Assembly: GCA_009103225.1 (NCBI GenBank)
Contig: RHPI01002069.1
Location: forward strand, 1,462,329 to 1,526,328
Length of the DNA stretch: 64,000 nt
Reading direction: 5' to 3'
Source of the DNA: Chlorokybus atmophyticus
Taxonomy: Eukaryota > Streptophyta > Chlorokybophyceae > Chlorokybales > Chlorokybaceae
The number at the start of each line of letters is the position of its first letter. The first letter of the stretch is position 1. Positions 29,947-42,664 of this stretch are shown here, one piece after another. The notes beneath the pieces are model-generated. The model was not told where the DNA came from. It saw only the letters and a list, made by a program, of their open reading frames with translations, and ran no database searches. A program made the translations under genes and the position numbers.

Positions 29947-32900
29947 GGCGCCGCACACACCGTGCGCAAAGGTTGAGACAGTCGCTGCAAGGTATTGTGG
30001 TGAGCTTTGGCGTGCTGCTGTTGCGCGTCCCATGCGCTGAGGTGGAGGCGCTGCTTCAGAGCTGAGGTCACTGATGGAGTTGTACAGAGGGGGGCAGGTT
30101 GACAGCTGTCCAGCGTCGGACGTTGCTGACGCAAGACGCTGGGGGGGCATGCATTGCCAGGCGGTGACGGAGCTCTGTCAACAGCTCTCGAGGGTGTTGA
30201 CAGCCTTGTCACAGCTGGAGCCGCTAGACAATTGCAGAGGTTGGTTGCCACCGTCCTATGCCCACTACCCAGCACAAACGATACGAAAAGCCTCTCAGCT
30301 TGCGCAGTGCTGCAGTTACTGCCGACCACTGGTAAGCAACTTAGTGGTCAGCAGCGAGCAGCAGTGCCATCCGCATGCTGCTTCAGATTCGCACGTAGGC
30401 GGCACCACCTTGGGTCTTCAGCTCATGCAGGAAGCAGCAGCACCGGCAAGCTGGTTCCTGCACTGCGCTGGCCTGTCAATAACTGGTGTGCAGCTCTTGG
30501 CTGCAAGGTGGTGCTGCTGCTGAGCAGTTTTCGTCTCCTTCAGGCAGCTTAGCTCAAACATGTGCGTCGCATGAGTCCTCAGCCGAGCATGTTTTCCTGA
30601 ATTGTTCAGCGGTGAACCACTCCACACAAAAGCATGGCCGCCGCCCATGCAGCGGGTCGCACTCAGCACCGCTACTCCCATGCATAGGAAGCCTAGGCCA
30701 GCTAGCCTGCAAGTTTGTTGCTGATCTCCTGCAATGGGCCACTAGCGTCTGTAAATGTGCTCGCGCTGAGTCTTGCATGCAGGCCTAATTGCAAGCAGCT
30801 AAAATTGCTTGCATGCAACAATACACGTTGATACCTCGTTGTACGGTCTACCCCTTTTTAAGAGCATACTGTTTTTATCCTCCAAAATCGTATGCTCTTG
30901 GCGGGTTATGCTTTTGGCGTCTAAGAGCATAATATGCTCTTGAACGTCAAGAGCATATACATGCTATAAACGCGGTTTCATCACGCCCATTACGTCACGC
31001 GCATCTAGTATGCCATTACGCTCATCATGCTTATCACGCATCACACTTTACCCATTAGGCCTTGTCCACCACGCTCATCACGTCTTATGCCACATCCGTC
31101 ACGCGCTACTCTCCCGACCTTGGAATATCGCTCACAAAAACTTGCAAAGTTGTATGATTACATGCTCTTCGCGGTTAGTCATATTCTCCTAAGCACCACA
31201 TTACCTAGAACCATTAGTAATCTTAACTGCTGTGCTACAAGCGGGGTTATTCTCTTGGAGCGAAGTCTCTTAGCGGGGGTAGACTGAATGCCTATTATTG
31301 AAAATACTGGAAATCCTTAATGAACATCTGGACGTGCAATGTGCACTGCAAGCGTTGTCATCAAACTCTGACTGACAGGTGAGAGGGACCCTTGCCACCT
31401 ACAATGCAATACAGCAGCCCATGTGGGCAGGTAATTAACAGCTGATACGCATGTATGCATGCATAACGGGGAGGTCTAGGGTAATGTAGTGCGTTACTAG
31501 TAGGTTTATATGAGCAGTGTACAAAAGATGGAGTGCTGATAATGTGTATAGCGCGGTGGTGGTGTATATACAAGCATGCTTGGATGTTTATTAGTGTGCT
31601 GCTGTCTGCGTCATGCATGCCTATAACTGCCTCACGTATATCCTGTACAGAATGACCATAAGTGAGCAAGGATTGCTCGCACTTCAAGTGTTCATGTGTA
31701 CAAACAATGCGGAACGAAACTGCATGGGGACATTCAGGGCCAATTTTACCATGTCAGTGTCGCCCGGAAACCCCTAGCAAGTGGGCATCACCTTTGTTAT
31801 TGTGGAAGGGGGATACGGAGGAGAAGGGGAAGACCTCGACGTGCACAATGATGCAACATGCATATTACGCACAAAGCCAACAGCAGTCATGCACATTTAC
31901 CATCACCCTTGAGTTATATACACGACCACTCGGCTTACGTTTTGACTACTTCTGTGTGTATGCAATAAGGTATATGCAACAAGCACGACACATGCATGGA
32001 CACGACCCTTCACGGCAACACCACTCACCTCAAATACAGCCACCGGGCTAAGCACACTCTACAACTACATGCTTCACTACTGCTGATCCTAACGCTAATG
32101 TCAGTGCTACTGCCCAACCCTGTTACTCATGCATGCAAATGTGTACAAAAGTCCAAAGCACTATGGTGGGGGTGGTGGGGGTGGGATCGGGGTGGGTGTC
32201 CACAAAGTATGCAATGTGATGCATGTGAACATGCACTCATGTACATTCATAGTCAGCATGCAACTGTGTTTTACCACCTGGCTATACAACTCTACTTACT
32301 TTTCTTTGCTACTGCCCAACCCGTTGGGCATGCATGTACAGCAGCTGTCATCACCTGCACATCGCCGTTGGCGTCAGTGCCGACATCACCACCACAGTTG
32401 TCAAGACGACCAGCTGACTCCCCTTGCCGCCTCCCACCTCCACCACCGCCATCTCTTCCGACACCACCACCGTCGCTGTCGACTGTCAATTTGTAGCGGC
32501 ACGCCATGTGTGTGCCTCTTCATGTGTGGGTGGCGCAGTGGTGGTGTACAGGAAACGTAGACGCCTACAAACAATGTGAAATGGAAATGCACATGCATAG
32601 CGGCATGCACAGTCAGTAGCATGCAGAGTGAGACAGCACATACCAACCACACTACTTGTCAAGGTATCACCGGGTGCGAGTGTATATAAGGGGTATGGTA
32701 CGGTGGCAGCATGCATGTGGACAGTGCGAATGGCATGCATCAGCACAAGCATACACACGCTTTACACATCAAATTTAACCACCGGGCTAGTTCTATGGCT
32801 GCTTGCTACACTATACCAATGCTAGCCCGCCCCGTTAGACATACAAGCATGCATTCAGTTAGTACCTGCTCACATGGGCGCTGGTGTGTGGGGTGGGTAC

Positions 32901-33289
32901 AAAGATCGTATGCCACATATAGCGCACACACATCATAAAAGGTGGGTGGGGCCGGGGGGGCGGGGGGAGGTGGGGTACATACATGGCACGAGTGGGCAGC
33001 ACCCAATCAGCCCATCAAGTTGTGGCTTGTACACGCCTCGTGCAAGCACTGCGCAAGCTGGAGCACTGCTTGGAGCTCAACAATGCACAGTCCCTGTTGA
33101 CGTCACATGCAGTAAATCAACGTTACACTAGCATTAACATTATCACACACTGACGATGCTTGCACAGGCGATGCGTCCAGCTTGGAGCTTCTCTCACCTA
33201 TCTTAGAGTTCCTCTCACCCACAGATTCGCCGTCGTTTCTAAGATGAACTTGGTGTCCAACTCGACCTCCAAACTACACCTGCACAAGT
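29947..33289. other. Intergenic region with repeats, no supported gene
   Basis: The first 150 bp hold the promoter of the SBBP gene. At 30855-30965 the word AAGAGCAT recurs five times in both orientations, including the near-perfect palindrome at 30923-30941. At 30975-31110 there is a degenerate CATCACGC-type repeat. From 31.4 to 32.9 kb lie copies of the dispersed repeat family shared with 26.2-27.0 kb, including a TATATAAGGGG word at 32683. Open stretches on both strands have no motifs or splice-site support. Confidence 0.45.
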
Positions 33290-36200
33290 TCATGCTTCGC
33301 CATCACCTAACAGTGCAAGCACAGCAGCAGCCCCTTCCCGGCACTCGCTCGCCGCAACAGCAGCCAAACTACTGCTTGATTGTTGTGGACTTGTGTCCAT
33401 TTGCTGTACAAGCATCTCCAAATGTTCCCTCACTGCGCCATCCTGAGTCGCCATTGCATGCAACGCCTGAACAATGTAATGAATGAACCCCCTCATCTCT
33501 GCGCAAGGAAGGATGTCACAGTGACAGCAGCTCACGAGAGTCATCAAACCTTCTGGGCGGCAGCTTGAAGTTGAGGTAGATGGCGCTTGCTTAAGAAGGG
33601 CAAAGCGTGTGCGGTGACATCGTTCAGCACAAGGCGCAACGCCGGAAAGCCAACATCACTGCTCGCAATGGTTGCCACACATGACAACACACCCTCGCGC
33701 ACCTTCGCCACGGACGCAGAGGACCGATCATCCACCTACCAAGCGAACTCATTAACGATATTGTTGCCCTATAAAACGCCAATCTGTATGCATTGAAGCA
33801 ACTACAAGCATGGCGTACGTGTTGGTAGCGGTCGTGTCCCCACAGATTGGCACCCGGGCTCTGTGTGCGAAGGGTGAAGGGCCCGTCGGGATCAACGTCA
33901 GGGACTATGAGGAGTGAGGATGGTGCGTTCGTGCGGTCTGCTGCTCCACCGGCTTCCAGAAACGTGCTGCTCGTACGTGCTCTCGCATCACTTGCATAGG
34001 CGGGCCCATACACCAGCAACCGCCGCATCTCTGGCCACGCGTCATCTCGCACCCGGCGTGCCATGAACTGCCCATCGCACAACGCGATACTCACCAACAC
34101 CTGCAAACCGTCATGACCGAGCAAACATTTTGATTCCACCCAATCAGACCTAGGACGAATGCAATGATATCCATGACTTCTGCAACCGTGTACTAATCCT
34201 ATCACTATACCCTATGACGGGCACAGCAGCTGACTGTGCTTTGGACTGTGCATTATCTCACGTCCAAAGTGCGCAAGAGAATAGGTCTGCGGGGGTGGCG
34301 GAGCCCAGTGATGAAGTGAGGCCACACGAGGTGGATGGCGGGAAGGACCGTGCGCTGCTTTGGCGTGGAGGAGGGTAGGGCCGAAGGCGCGCCTATGCGC
34401 GTGGCCGAGGGCTGAACAGGGGGATCACATGCCAGATCCTCGCCAAGCGCTCGCCTGGCACTGTGAGCAGCAATCGTGCATTAACGCAGGTGATGAGACA
34501 CAATGAGGGGCATCCACATGCCAACATGAATATGCATGCATGTACAACACCCGCAGCATGCTCTTACTCCTCCATGACGCGTTCAGCACTCTTATCAGCG
34601 TCTGCTGCCTCTTTCACTTTTGCAAGCGCGTGAAGCCCGCTTTCAACAACGTCCAGCGCGGCCATGCGGGTGTGGACGCTGTTTGACCCCAGCAGAGGGG
34701 CTGCGGCCTCCACGCATGCAAAGGCCACAGACCTGACTGCATCCCGTCGACGGCGCTCAAGCGCCTGACGAACGCCATCCACTCGGCTATGCAGCTGCTC
34801 GCGCTCGGCAAATGTGAGAGGCCGAGCGCGGGGTTGACGTCGGTCGTGCTTGACGTGTGCTCGGCGGAGGAAGTAAGAACGAACACCTTCACTCGTCGTT
34901 GGCATGTTCTCGTCTGTCTCGTCATCACTGTCAATCTCATCATCCGAGTCAATGTCTTCTGCGTCATGGGCCGCAGAAGCAGCTGCTTGTGCAAATGCTT
35001 CAAACTCCTCCTTTGCTCTCTCAGCTGCCCGCAATGCGACACCAACATGCTCCTCACCCTCCACCTTGGCTGAACACGAACACCAGTCAACCATGTGTAC
35101 GCACATACACATATTTGCCTGCAAACAGCTTACCAGCCATTGCAAGTTCCTTGAGCACACAGGCGAAGGCGTGCATGTGGGCAGGATGCGTGCGGGCGCG
35201 TCCAACTACCGTGAGGGCGCGCAGCACTGCTGCAAGCGGTTCCTCTAAAAGCGGGAGCAGTCGGGTGCCAGCCCCTGTCCGCCGCAACACCGCCAGAAAC
35301 AACTACCAAGGCAGGAAGCTTAGAACAGAGCGGGAATGCAACAACCCGTTTGCAACATTTCGAGACGTACTTGCGGGGTGTGGGGGTGAGCAGGGAGGCT
35401 GGCGAGGCCCTTGCAGAGCCCGTCCACTACATAGTCGGCATTGGCGGCCACAAGCGCACCCGGGTCGCCATACCCAAGCCCAGAGGAAACTGCAGCCAGA
35501 GTGACAGCAGCACACTCTGAGGTTGACACAGCTGAAGCCCCCAACTTGTCCAGGATCTATACACAAGAATCTGTCGGTAATGGGTCACACAGCGGCTAAA
35601 GCCAAATGCTATGCTACTTACAGGTAATAGGGTCAGGGACAGCCATCTTGCATCCGTCTTGCCTCGCTCCCCGAGCGCAACAGCGCTCACGCCCAACCCT
35701 TCTAGCAACACCTGCTGCACTTGTGATCGCACTCGGCCAGTAGGACTGTCATCAGCACCAGAAGTATTCTCTGTCCACAGTACAGGGCTAAGGTACTCCT
35801 GGGCGACGGCCAGGGCGTGCGGCATAAGATTCAAAGCAGGTACGGAGTTGATATCGCCACTAAGCTTGCTGCTGGCAACACTGTCTTGAGTCCAAGTCAA
35901 TGTTAGTGAGGGGTTCCAGGTTGATGACGCGCCGAATAAGACCTCATTCAACACGGCTGCTGCTGATCCTGCCCTCAACAAGTAATCTACGTTGTTTGTT
36001 TTCAGATCCGCATCAATGTCGTCTCCGCGAACTATACTACACAGGGAGGACACCAGTGACATCAACGGGGCACCTTCTTGTCCTCTCCCCTCCGCTGCAC
36101 AACAGTATGGATGTTAACATACTGGTCAACTGAACTCGGTTCCACAACAAGAGCGTACCTAGAGCGCAGTAACGGCCAGCAAGCCTGCATGCGAGTGCAG

Positions 36201-38600
36201 CTTGCTGGTACGCTTCATCAGTGTTGATGACGCTCATGTTGATAGGCATGCGCGGCAGCTGAATGATGTCTTGCATGGTCGTTGAGGTCCCAGTAACGCG
36301 TGCGGGAGCGCGCTCCACGATGTGCTTGCCAGTTGAGGCTTCCATGGCAAACAAGCGCACAAATGCATTTACAAAGCCTGCGGTAGTGCAGTAACTGGCC
36401 TCCTCCGGTCCAGTGGCCAACATTACGCCCGCTAGCATGCGCAGGTGCACGCCCCCGCCTTCACCCATGCTCAAGCTCTCAACCTCCCTTTGCATGATGC
36501 GTCCGAGCACGATGCGCATGTTGCTGGCTGGCTCTGCTGCGCGCACAGTGGCGAGGAAGGCGGCGGTGGTGTTGGACACTTGTGTGTAGGAATCCAATGA
36601 CAACACAAGCAAGCAATCCTGTTGGGAGCAAGAACAGGTGTTCAGTCCATTGTGTGTTTGCAATTTCTCATAAACAAGCAAGCTGTGCCAACGTACCAGG
36701 AACAATTCTGTGCAGCAGCTGAGGCTATGGTTGCACGCCGTCAACAGATTCATCAGCGCTTGTGCGAGGGCTACTCTCACACTGACAGACGGGTGCCCTG
36801 CAAGCTGAAGTAACCAACGACAAGCACAGGTAATTATCCGGTCCACACGCTTCCTCCAGCAAACCCAACAACAAACTTACAGGTCTGAGCACTTTGCCAA
36901 GAAGTTCCCGCACTCGCTCTGCGGTTTCCTGCACCCAAGCATCATGCCGCACCACTCGCAGGCGGCGGGATGCGTTGGATGACACAGGTACCTCACGCCG
37001 TGGGGTTATGTTGCTTGGTGCTGTGGGTGTATTTGCGCTGGATGCCATCTTGTGCAATGCCGACAGTGCGCTGACAGCCGTGAGCGGCTCATCACCTCTC
37101 TCCCCTTGGCTGATTTTGACATCTGCGAGTGTTGTTGCGAGTATGAAGCTCAATGCGCGCAGGCATGCTGCGGCAGTCTCCCCGCCAGCTGCGCGTGAGG
37201 ATGATGGTTGGGTTGCTGACAACAGCAGCTTGGTCAGACCGGAGACTGTGCCAGGCAGGAAAAAGGCCAGGGCGTCAGCATCTGCGATCTGTGTCGACAG
37301 TCAGCGTAATAAGCACACAAGCTAGATGCAGGCGCGTGTTCAACAATGCTGAAATATGTGCATGTGGAGCTGCGAGCCTGCGCGGCATGGTGCTTGTATT
37401 CGAATGCACTTGTGCATTGCAATGTACTCACACGCGTCACAACAGCCTGAAGCAGGTTGATGGCGGCAGTGGCCAGGGCGCGGCTGCCAGCATCCCCTGC
37501 TTGCACCTCTTGTTGAGCAATCTGTGACCCAAGCGTCAGGGGTCGCTGATGGTGAACTTGAACAATCAATGCTGCCTGCACACACTCTGCCTACTTGCAC
37601 GAGCAGAGAGAGCAGATGTCCAAGTGCGGGCGCCTGCTTCTCTTGCCTGAGGACATCCACTGCACCTTCACATGCACCACCAACAACGGCTGCCAGACAC
37701 GCCACCGCCCCCAACCTTGCCTCCTCCGACGCTGTCGCCCGATCGCCCATCAGCACAGGCACAAGCCGCAGGATCAAGGTCAGAAACTGCACGAGAGGGA
37801 GAAATTTAGTTGGAAATGTATGGTTCAAACACAACAAGACTAGCAACGGAATCAGCCTTGCTTGCCTGGTCTTGTGTTTGGCAATGGCAGCGCGACAGGA
37901 TAGCATTGAGGCAGTTGAGAAGGGGTTCAAGGGTGGTGTGGCTTGCATGGGACTGCGTGTACTGGGAGAGAAGCAGTAGGAGAGGGAAGAGAGCATACCT
38001 GCATGCCGGAGCGAAGTGAGCAGATGGGTAGCTCGAGACAACTGACTTGCATGGAGGTTGGCAAGCACAAGCAATGACGGATTCAATGACCCATGCATGC
38101 ATTCACTCTAATGCATTGCGGGATGTGTGCATTTAGCTGTTTGAGTATCAATCAACAAACCAGAACATGTTATGCGCACATAAGCGTGTCGCGTGTATAC
38201 AGACTCCAAGTTATGCCAATACTACAAGACAATCAATGGAGCCTGGCACAACGGAGAACCTATCAAGCACGAACCAAGCTGGAACAGGTTACGACTAAGC
38301 ACCCAAATGTAAATCGCAGCATGCGGCGTCAACTACGTTGGTGCTCATGCATGTTTAAGGAGTCACCGCCGCACAAGCCACAATGATCTGCAGAGAGCCA
38401 TGCATTCACGCAAGCCCGGCCTGTAGCACTCACTCCATGCAAGCCTGCAGCCCATTGTCCGTGCAGGCCCTGGAGGCCGTCTCCAAGTCGCGCAGGGCTG
38501 TGCGCAGCTGCGCGGGGTGCACCGCCCCACCCTGCCGTTCTAGCAGGCGCGGGCACACCGCCCGCAGCCTGGCGAACGCCTCCGCCGCCTCGGTGTCCAT
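33290..38600 (-). CDS. TTI1: TTI1-like protein (TELO2-interacting protein 1 homologue), HEAT-repeat, multi-exon
   Basis: The minus-strand gene starts at ATG 38600-38598. The beginning, M-D-T-E-A-A-E-A-F-A-R-L-R-A-V-C-P-R-L, has the length and pattern of the TTI1 N-terminus (…E-A-F-x-x-L-R-P-x-C). Later exons show R-L-G-A-V-A-C-L-A-A-V-V-G, then A-F-F-L-P-G-T-V-S-G-L-T-K-L-L-L (37260), matching the family's F-A-S-F-L-P-G-I-S-x-x-L-T-x-L. Further on come A-W-V-Q-E-T-A-E-R-V-R-E-L-L (36920) and many helical HEAT-type segments. An acidic linker (D-S-D-D-E-I-D-S-D-D-E-T near 34930) precedes the C-terminal helices, ending after V-R-E-H-L-E-M-L-V near 33430 with a stop at 33290. TTI1 with TELO2 and TTI2 forms the TTT co-chaperone for PIKK kinases (TOR, ATM, ATR). 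Introns are short and many, so exact exon edges are not given. Confidence 0.65.
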
Positions 38601-40140
38601 AGCGGCGAGGGCGTCAATCACCTTCCCTACCTGCCTGCCGCCGCAGCAGCAATGTAGCCATCAGCTACGGTGTACGGAGGCAGCAAGCCAGACACGTTCA
38701 GCCAGGCGCCAGCATGAGAGCTTGCCGACGCCAGCGACGTCCACGCCGCCGACAACGACGGCGTGGGCGCCCGTATTCCTATAACGCTGGCACAATGCTG
38801 GATGTAAGGATGTAATCAGGACTTCGCTCCTGATCAGTGTCAGTGACCTGCAAGTGGCGGGCTGAAGCCTGCAAGTTGCTGGGTTGGTGTGATGTTTTGG
38901 AATGGGATATGTACCTTACGTTGCTTCAACATCACCACACAAGTTGACATGGTGAAGGGCTTTTGAAGTGGCGGGAGTCCTTGACATGTATGATATTCTT
39001 CCGTTAAAAAGATGTTGATCTTGCAGAAATTCACGAAATAATATGCGCATATTAAATGAATTAAAGATTACGAGATTGGGTGTGGATTTTTAATAATGTA
39101 AACCACGCTTGCTCGTAGAGTACCTGATGGGTTCCTATTCATACTAAATTAATGTCGTCAACACCTTTACCGCAATACACCCGTGACAAAGTAAAAGTTC
39201 ACGTATCAATATTCGTTTGCTTACATTTTTGCCAAGACATGTTATTCACAAACGGGTTGGCTCATCTTGATGTAAATACACATGTTTACATATCAAACGA
39301 CATTACGACTCCTCGTCATGAATGGCTAGTGTACACTAGCCGAATGTACACTAGCCATTCATGACAAGGGTTCCTAATGTCATCTTATTTTGGAGTGACA
39401 TATATTCCTGTACCCAACAGGCAAGTGCTGAAGCAGGGCTTCAGTAGGGCTTCATCAATGTCAGCACACATGACTACTCTTGCCGCAAGGGCTTCCCTCG
39501 GTGTTGCACAGAGCTGGTTAAGGTTACCGCCTGTTGTGTCCGGGGTACACACGGCCTTAGCACAGCTGGGCTAGCATCAGCTGCTGCTGCTGCTGCTGCT
39601 GTCAATCAAGGTAGCCTGCGGGGGTGGCCTACTGAAGAGCGACCACTGCACGGACGGCCTTCTGCAAGTTCATGGCTGCTCATCACATCTTTCCAGGTGT
39701 GAGTACCTCGTTGGTCTCATGCGTGTCTGCCGGTGCTGTGTATTGACGTGTGAAGGCCAGCCTGCCTCCACTGTCAAGCTGTTGCGCCGTCAGGCTGGGC
39801 TCGGCTCCCTCGACAGCTGTTCGCCCTGGGGCTGGGGCTGGGGCTGGGGCTGTCTGACAGCCCTTCAAGTTGGCAACTTGAAGCTCGCATCATGCTGCAA
39901 ACAGCGAGCCAGGCAACCATCTGCTTGGGTCCAATTGTCAGCAGCAGCAAGTGCTGAGCTCTCACACAGAGTGCTGCCCATCCCGACCGATCTTTTGCGT
40001 TGGTGTTCGTTGACTTCCCAGACCGCCAGTGAACAATCAGGTCGCTGGTTCGCTCACCTTAAGAGCATTGCGCACACAAGCGCAGCTGAGGGATCTGCGC
40101 CCGAGCAGGAGAGTTGCAGACGGAGAGGCTAGCTTGAACC
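38601..40140. other. Intergenic region between TTI1-like gene and oxidoreductase gene
   Basis: No gene recognised. Contains an AT-rich part (38900-39320), a strong inverted repeat (39315-39365), a GCT trinucleotide run (39579-39600) and a GGGGCT hexamer repeat (39829-39852). Promoters of both flanking genes should lie at its two ends. Confidence 0.5.
39315..39365. repeat. Perfect 20-nt inverted repeat with inner 18-nt palindrome
   Basis: Arms 39315-39334 and 39346-39365 are exact reverse complements, separated by 11 nt. The segment 39324-39341 (GGCTAGTGTACACTAGCC) is itself a perfect palindrome, so two alternative hairpins can form. Confidence 0.9.
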
Positions 40141-42664
40141 ATGACAAGCTCACCGCCCTCGTCCGACACTATGCGAGCAGCAGCGTACACCCGCTATGGC
40201 AAGCCTGAGGTGAGAGAACACAGAGAAACATGCATGCACTTCTTGGCGAAATCGAGGTCCTTGACCTACTGCTTGTAAGCTGCTATCCTGGTCTGGCAAG
40301 GCGTAAATGTGTTGTTAGTAGTTGAACGACAACACTTGTCGCCCAAGCCAGGGTGCAGCTCAGCATATCAAAGCTGGTAGTCGTAAGCTTAATGTGTTGT
40401 TCACCTTGTGAGAAGGTCTGTTCAACAGCAGACAGCTCACGCACTGTATTCGTTTCTGTTCGCAGGAGGTCCTCAAGGTGGTGGCAGGTAAGGATCTGCA
40501 TGTCATCAACGGTGCATTGTGTCAGTGCATGCATGCAACGCCCATAGCTTACTGACTGGTAGTAGCTATCGCCGGCTGCTGCACGCTAACATGTGGTCTG
40601 CAGCCGACCTGTGGCCTGCTTGAAACGGTCCTGTGGCATCTATTGTGTCGGTAGCAAGAGGTGGTTTAGATCAAAACACAAGCAGCTTGGTGGTTAAGTA
40701 CCTCGAACCGCCATGCTGTTGATGTTTTGGCTGCTTTGCACCTTTTCATTCTCCGGCATGCAAGTACCACCACTTGCTGGAAGTCGGAGCATGCGCAGGC
40801 GTAGTATATTGGCAGTGTTTGCAGCGCAAGTAGTCACCGGTACGGCCTGCGCGTTTTGTGATTGCTGCACTGACATGAGCTCCGCATGCAAGGCCATCCC
40901 CGACCTTACCCAAAGCGCGGCGAAGTCCTCATTCGTGTATATGCTGCGTCCCTCAACCCGATCGACTACAAGGTCATGATGGGTAAGGTTTGCATGCATG
41001 CACTCGCAAGTCGAGCACAAAGGTGTGACTTTGCACAAATAGCAGATTCAATCACCAAGGATTGTGTATCAACAGGTAATGCTGTGCCGAAGAAGTTCCC
41101 AGCCATCCCAGGTTGCGATGCGAGTGGTACGGTGGAGATGACGGGTACTGCCGCACCGAGGAGCGCCGCCAGCCAGTTCAAGGCAGGTGATGAGGTGTAC
41201 GTGTGCAACATGTATGGAGGCAATGGAGGTGGCGCCATCGCGGAGTTCATGAACGTGAAAGAAAGCATTGTTGCCAAGAAACCCTCCGCGCTCGACCACA
41301 ATTACGCTTCAGGTAAGTCACTACAGGTTGGCACAGCCTACTTCACATCATACAGCACACCGATCACATGCACGCATCTGTGCATGCATATGGTACAGCA
41401 AGAGATGATGACAAAGATGTTGACATGTACGCCTGCACACACAAACAATCTGGGACCTTGTAATACAGATTGCATGAATGCAGCATTAGGGGCTTGGTTG
41501 ATGGTCGATAACTTTCCGTTCAGCTGTACCGCTGGCTGGCATCACTGGACTACAAGCCCTTCGCGCCGCAAATGTCAGAGCTGGATCCCGTGTCCTTGTC
41601 CTGGTAAGGCTTCCCTTACATCCCCAACAGTGCTGTAACAAGCGCTCAGTGCTTGCTTGTGTGACAGTTGTCTCTGTACCCGTAACAAAAAAGAAATATA
41701 CATGCCATGTCACTCTCTTGGCCCAGGGCGGAGCAGGGGGAACTGGTCACCTTGGCATCCAGATTGCCAAGGCCATGGGTGCCACGTACGTGGTGACAAC
41801 GTCCTCGGACATTGAGCAGTGTCGCAAGTGGGGAGCGGACAGAGTCATCGACTACAAGCGGGAGGACTGGTATGAAGTGCTGAAGAACGAGCCCAAGTTT
41901 GATGCCGTGTACGACACCAGAGGCGGGTATGAAACCTGGATCAAAGCTCGCAAGCTGCTCAAGGTGATTGTGCATCCAAGTTGGTTGCCTGGCCCTAGCC
42001 AGTTTGCAGTTGTCACATGTAGCGTGTTGCCCAACTGACCAGCATGTCCCGCTGATTGCATCATACATCTCACACTGCGCCTCTATGAGCAGTCCACTGG
42101 GCACTTCTCGACCATCGTGGGTGACGATGCCACGGGCGAGAGGGCCTTCACACCGTTCAATATCATGAAGAGCAAGGTGTATGAGAAGCTGCGCAACTTG
42201 TACGGCATGATTTTCGGGCCATACTACCACTACATCTTCATCATTTCCAATGCCGAAGATCTCGACATTCTGGGCAAGTGGGCCAACGACGGCAGACTCA
42301 TGCCCTACCTCGGCGGCCTCGAGCGCGGACTCGAGACCAAGAGTGTCGTTGCCCTGTTCCAGCAACTGATGTCGCACAAGGCCAAGGGCAAGCTTGCTCT
42401 AGAGGTACATAAATTCTCTTCTGCTTGCCTTCTGGTTTGTCATCGCTATGATCATGGCAACTGCAACCCAACAAACATGTTGTGCAATAGATTCGTGGGG
42501 AGGATGTTGGTGCTGGCCCCGCTGGACCGCGCGAGTCAGAGAGCGCCAAAACTGGCATCACAACGGAAAGGGGCCATGAGAGGGAGGCAGGCAGCAAGAG
42601 ACAGCCTGAGCAGCATGAGACTGGACGCCAAGTGAAGGAAGTGCCTGTACAGGAAGCGCGCTAG
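40141..42664 (+). CDS. Zinc-binding-dehydrogenase-family (MDR) NAD(P)H oxidoreductase / quinone oxidoreductase-like
   Basis: Eight exons join in frame with GT-AG introns: 40141-40209, 40466-40487, 40893-40982, 41076-41312, 41524-41603, 41727-41963, 42093-42404 and 42491-42664, giving 406 residues. The N-terminal MDR fold has P-K-R-G-E-V-L-I-R-V-Y-A-A-S-L-N-P-I-D-Y-K, then F-P-A-I-P-G-C-D-A-S-G-T-V and F-K-A-G-D-E-V-Y. The linker P-L-A-G-I-T-G-L-Q-A-L-R leads to the Rossmann fold with the dinucleotide motif V-L-V-L-G-G-A-G-G-T-G-H-L-G and G-A-D-R-V-I-D-Y. The Cys ligands of classical zinc alcohol dehydrogenases are absent, as in quinone oxidoreductases and RTN4IP1-like proteins. The last exon adds a tail of about 55 charged residues (rich in E, R, Q) not typical of the family. 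The substrate is unknown. There is no obvious plastid transit peptide. Confidence 0.85.

Noticed and set aside
31662-32051. 129-codon plus-strand frame
   Set aside because: Overlaps dispersed repeats, has no motif or splice support.
39719-40132. 137-codon plus-strand frame before the oxidoreductase gene
   Set aside because: Composition follows a GGGGCT repeat; no domain; probably promoter or 5' UTR.
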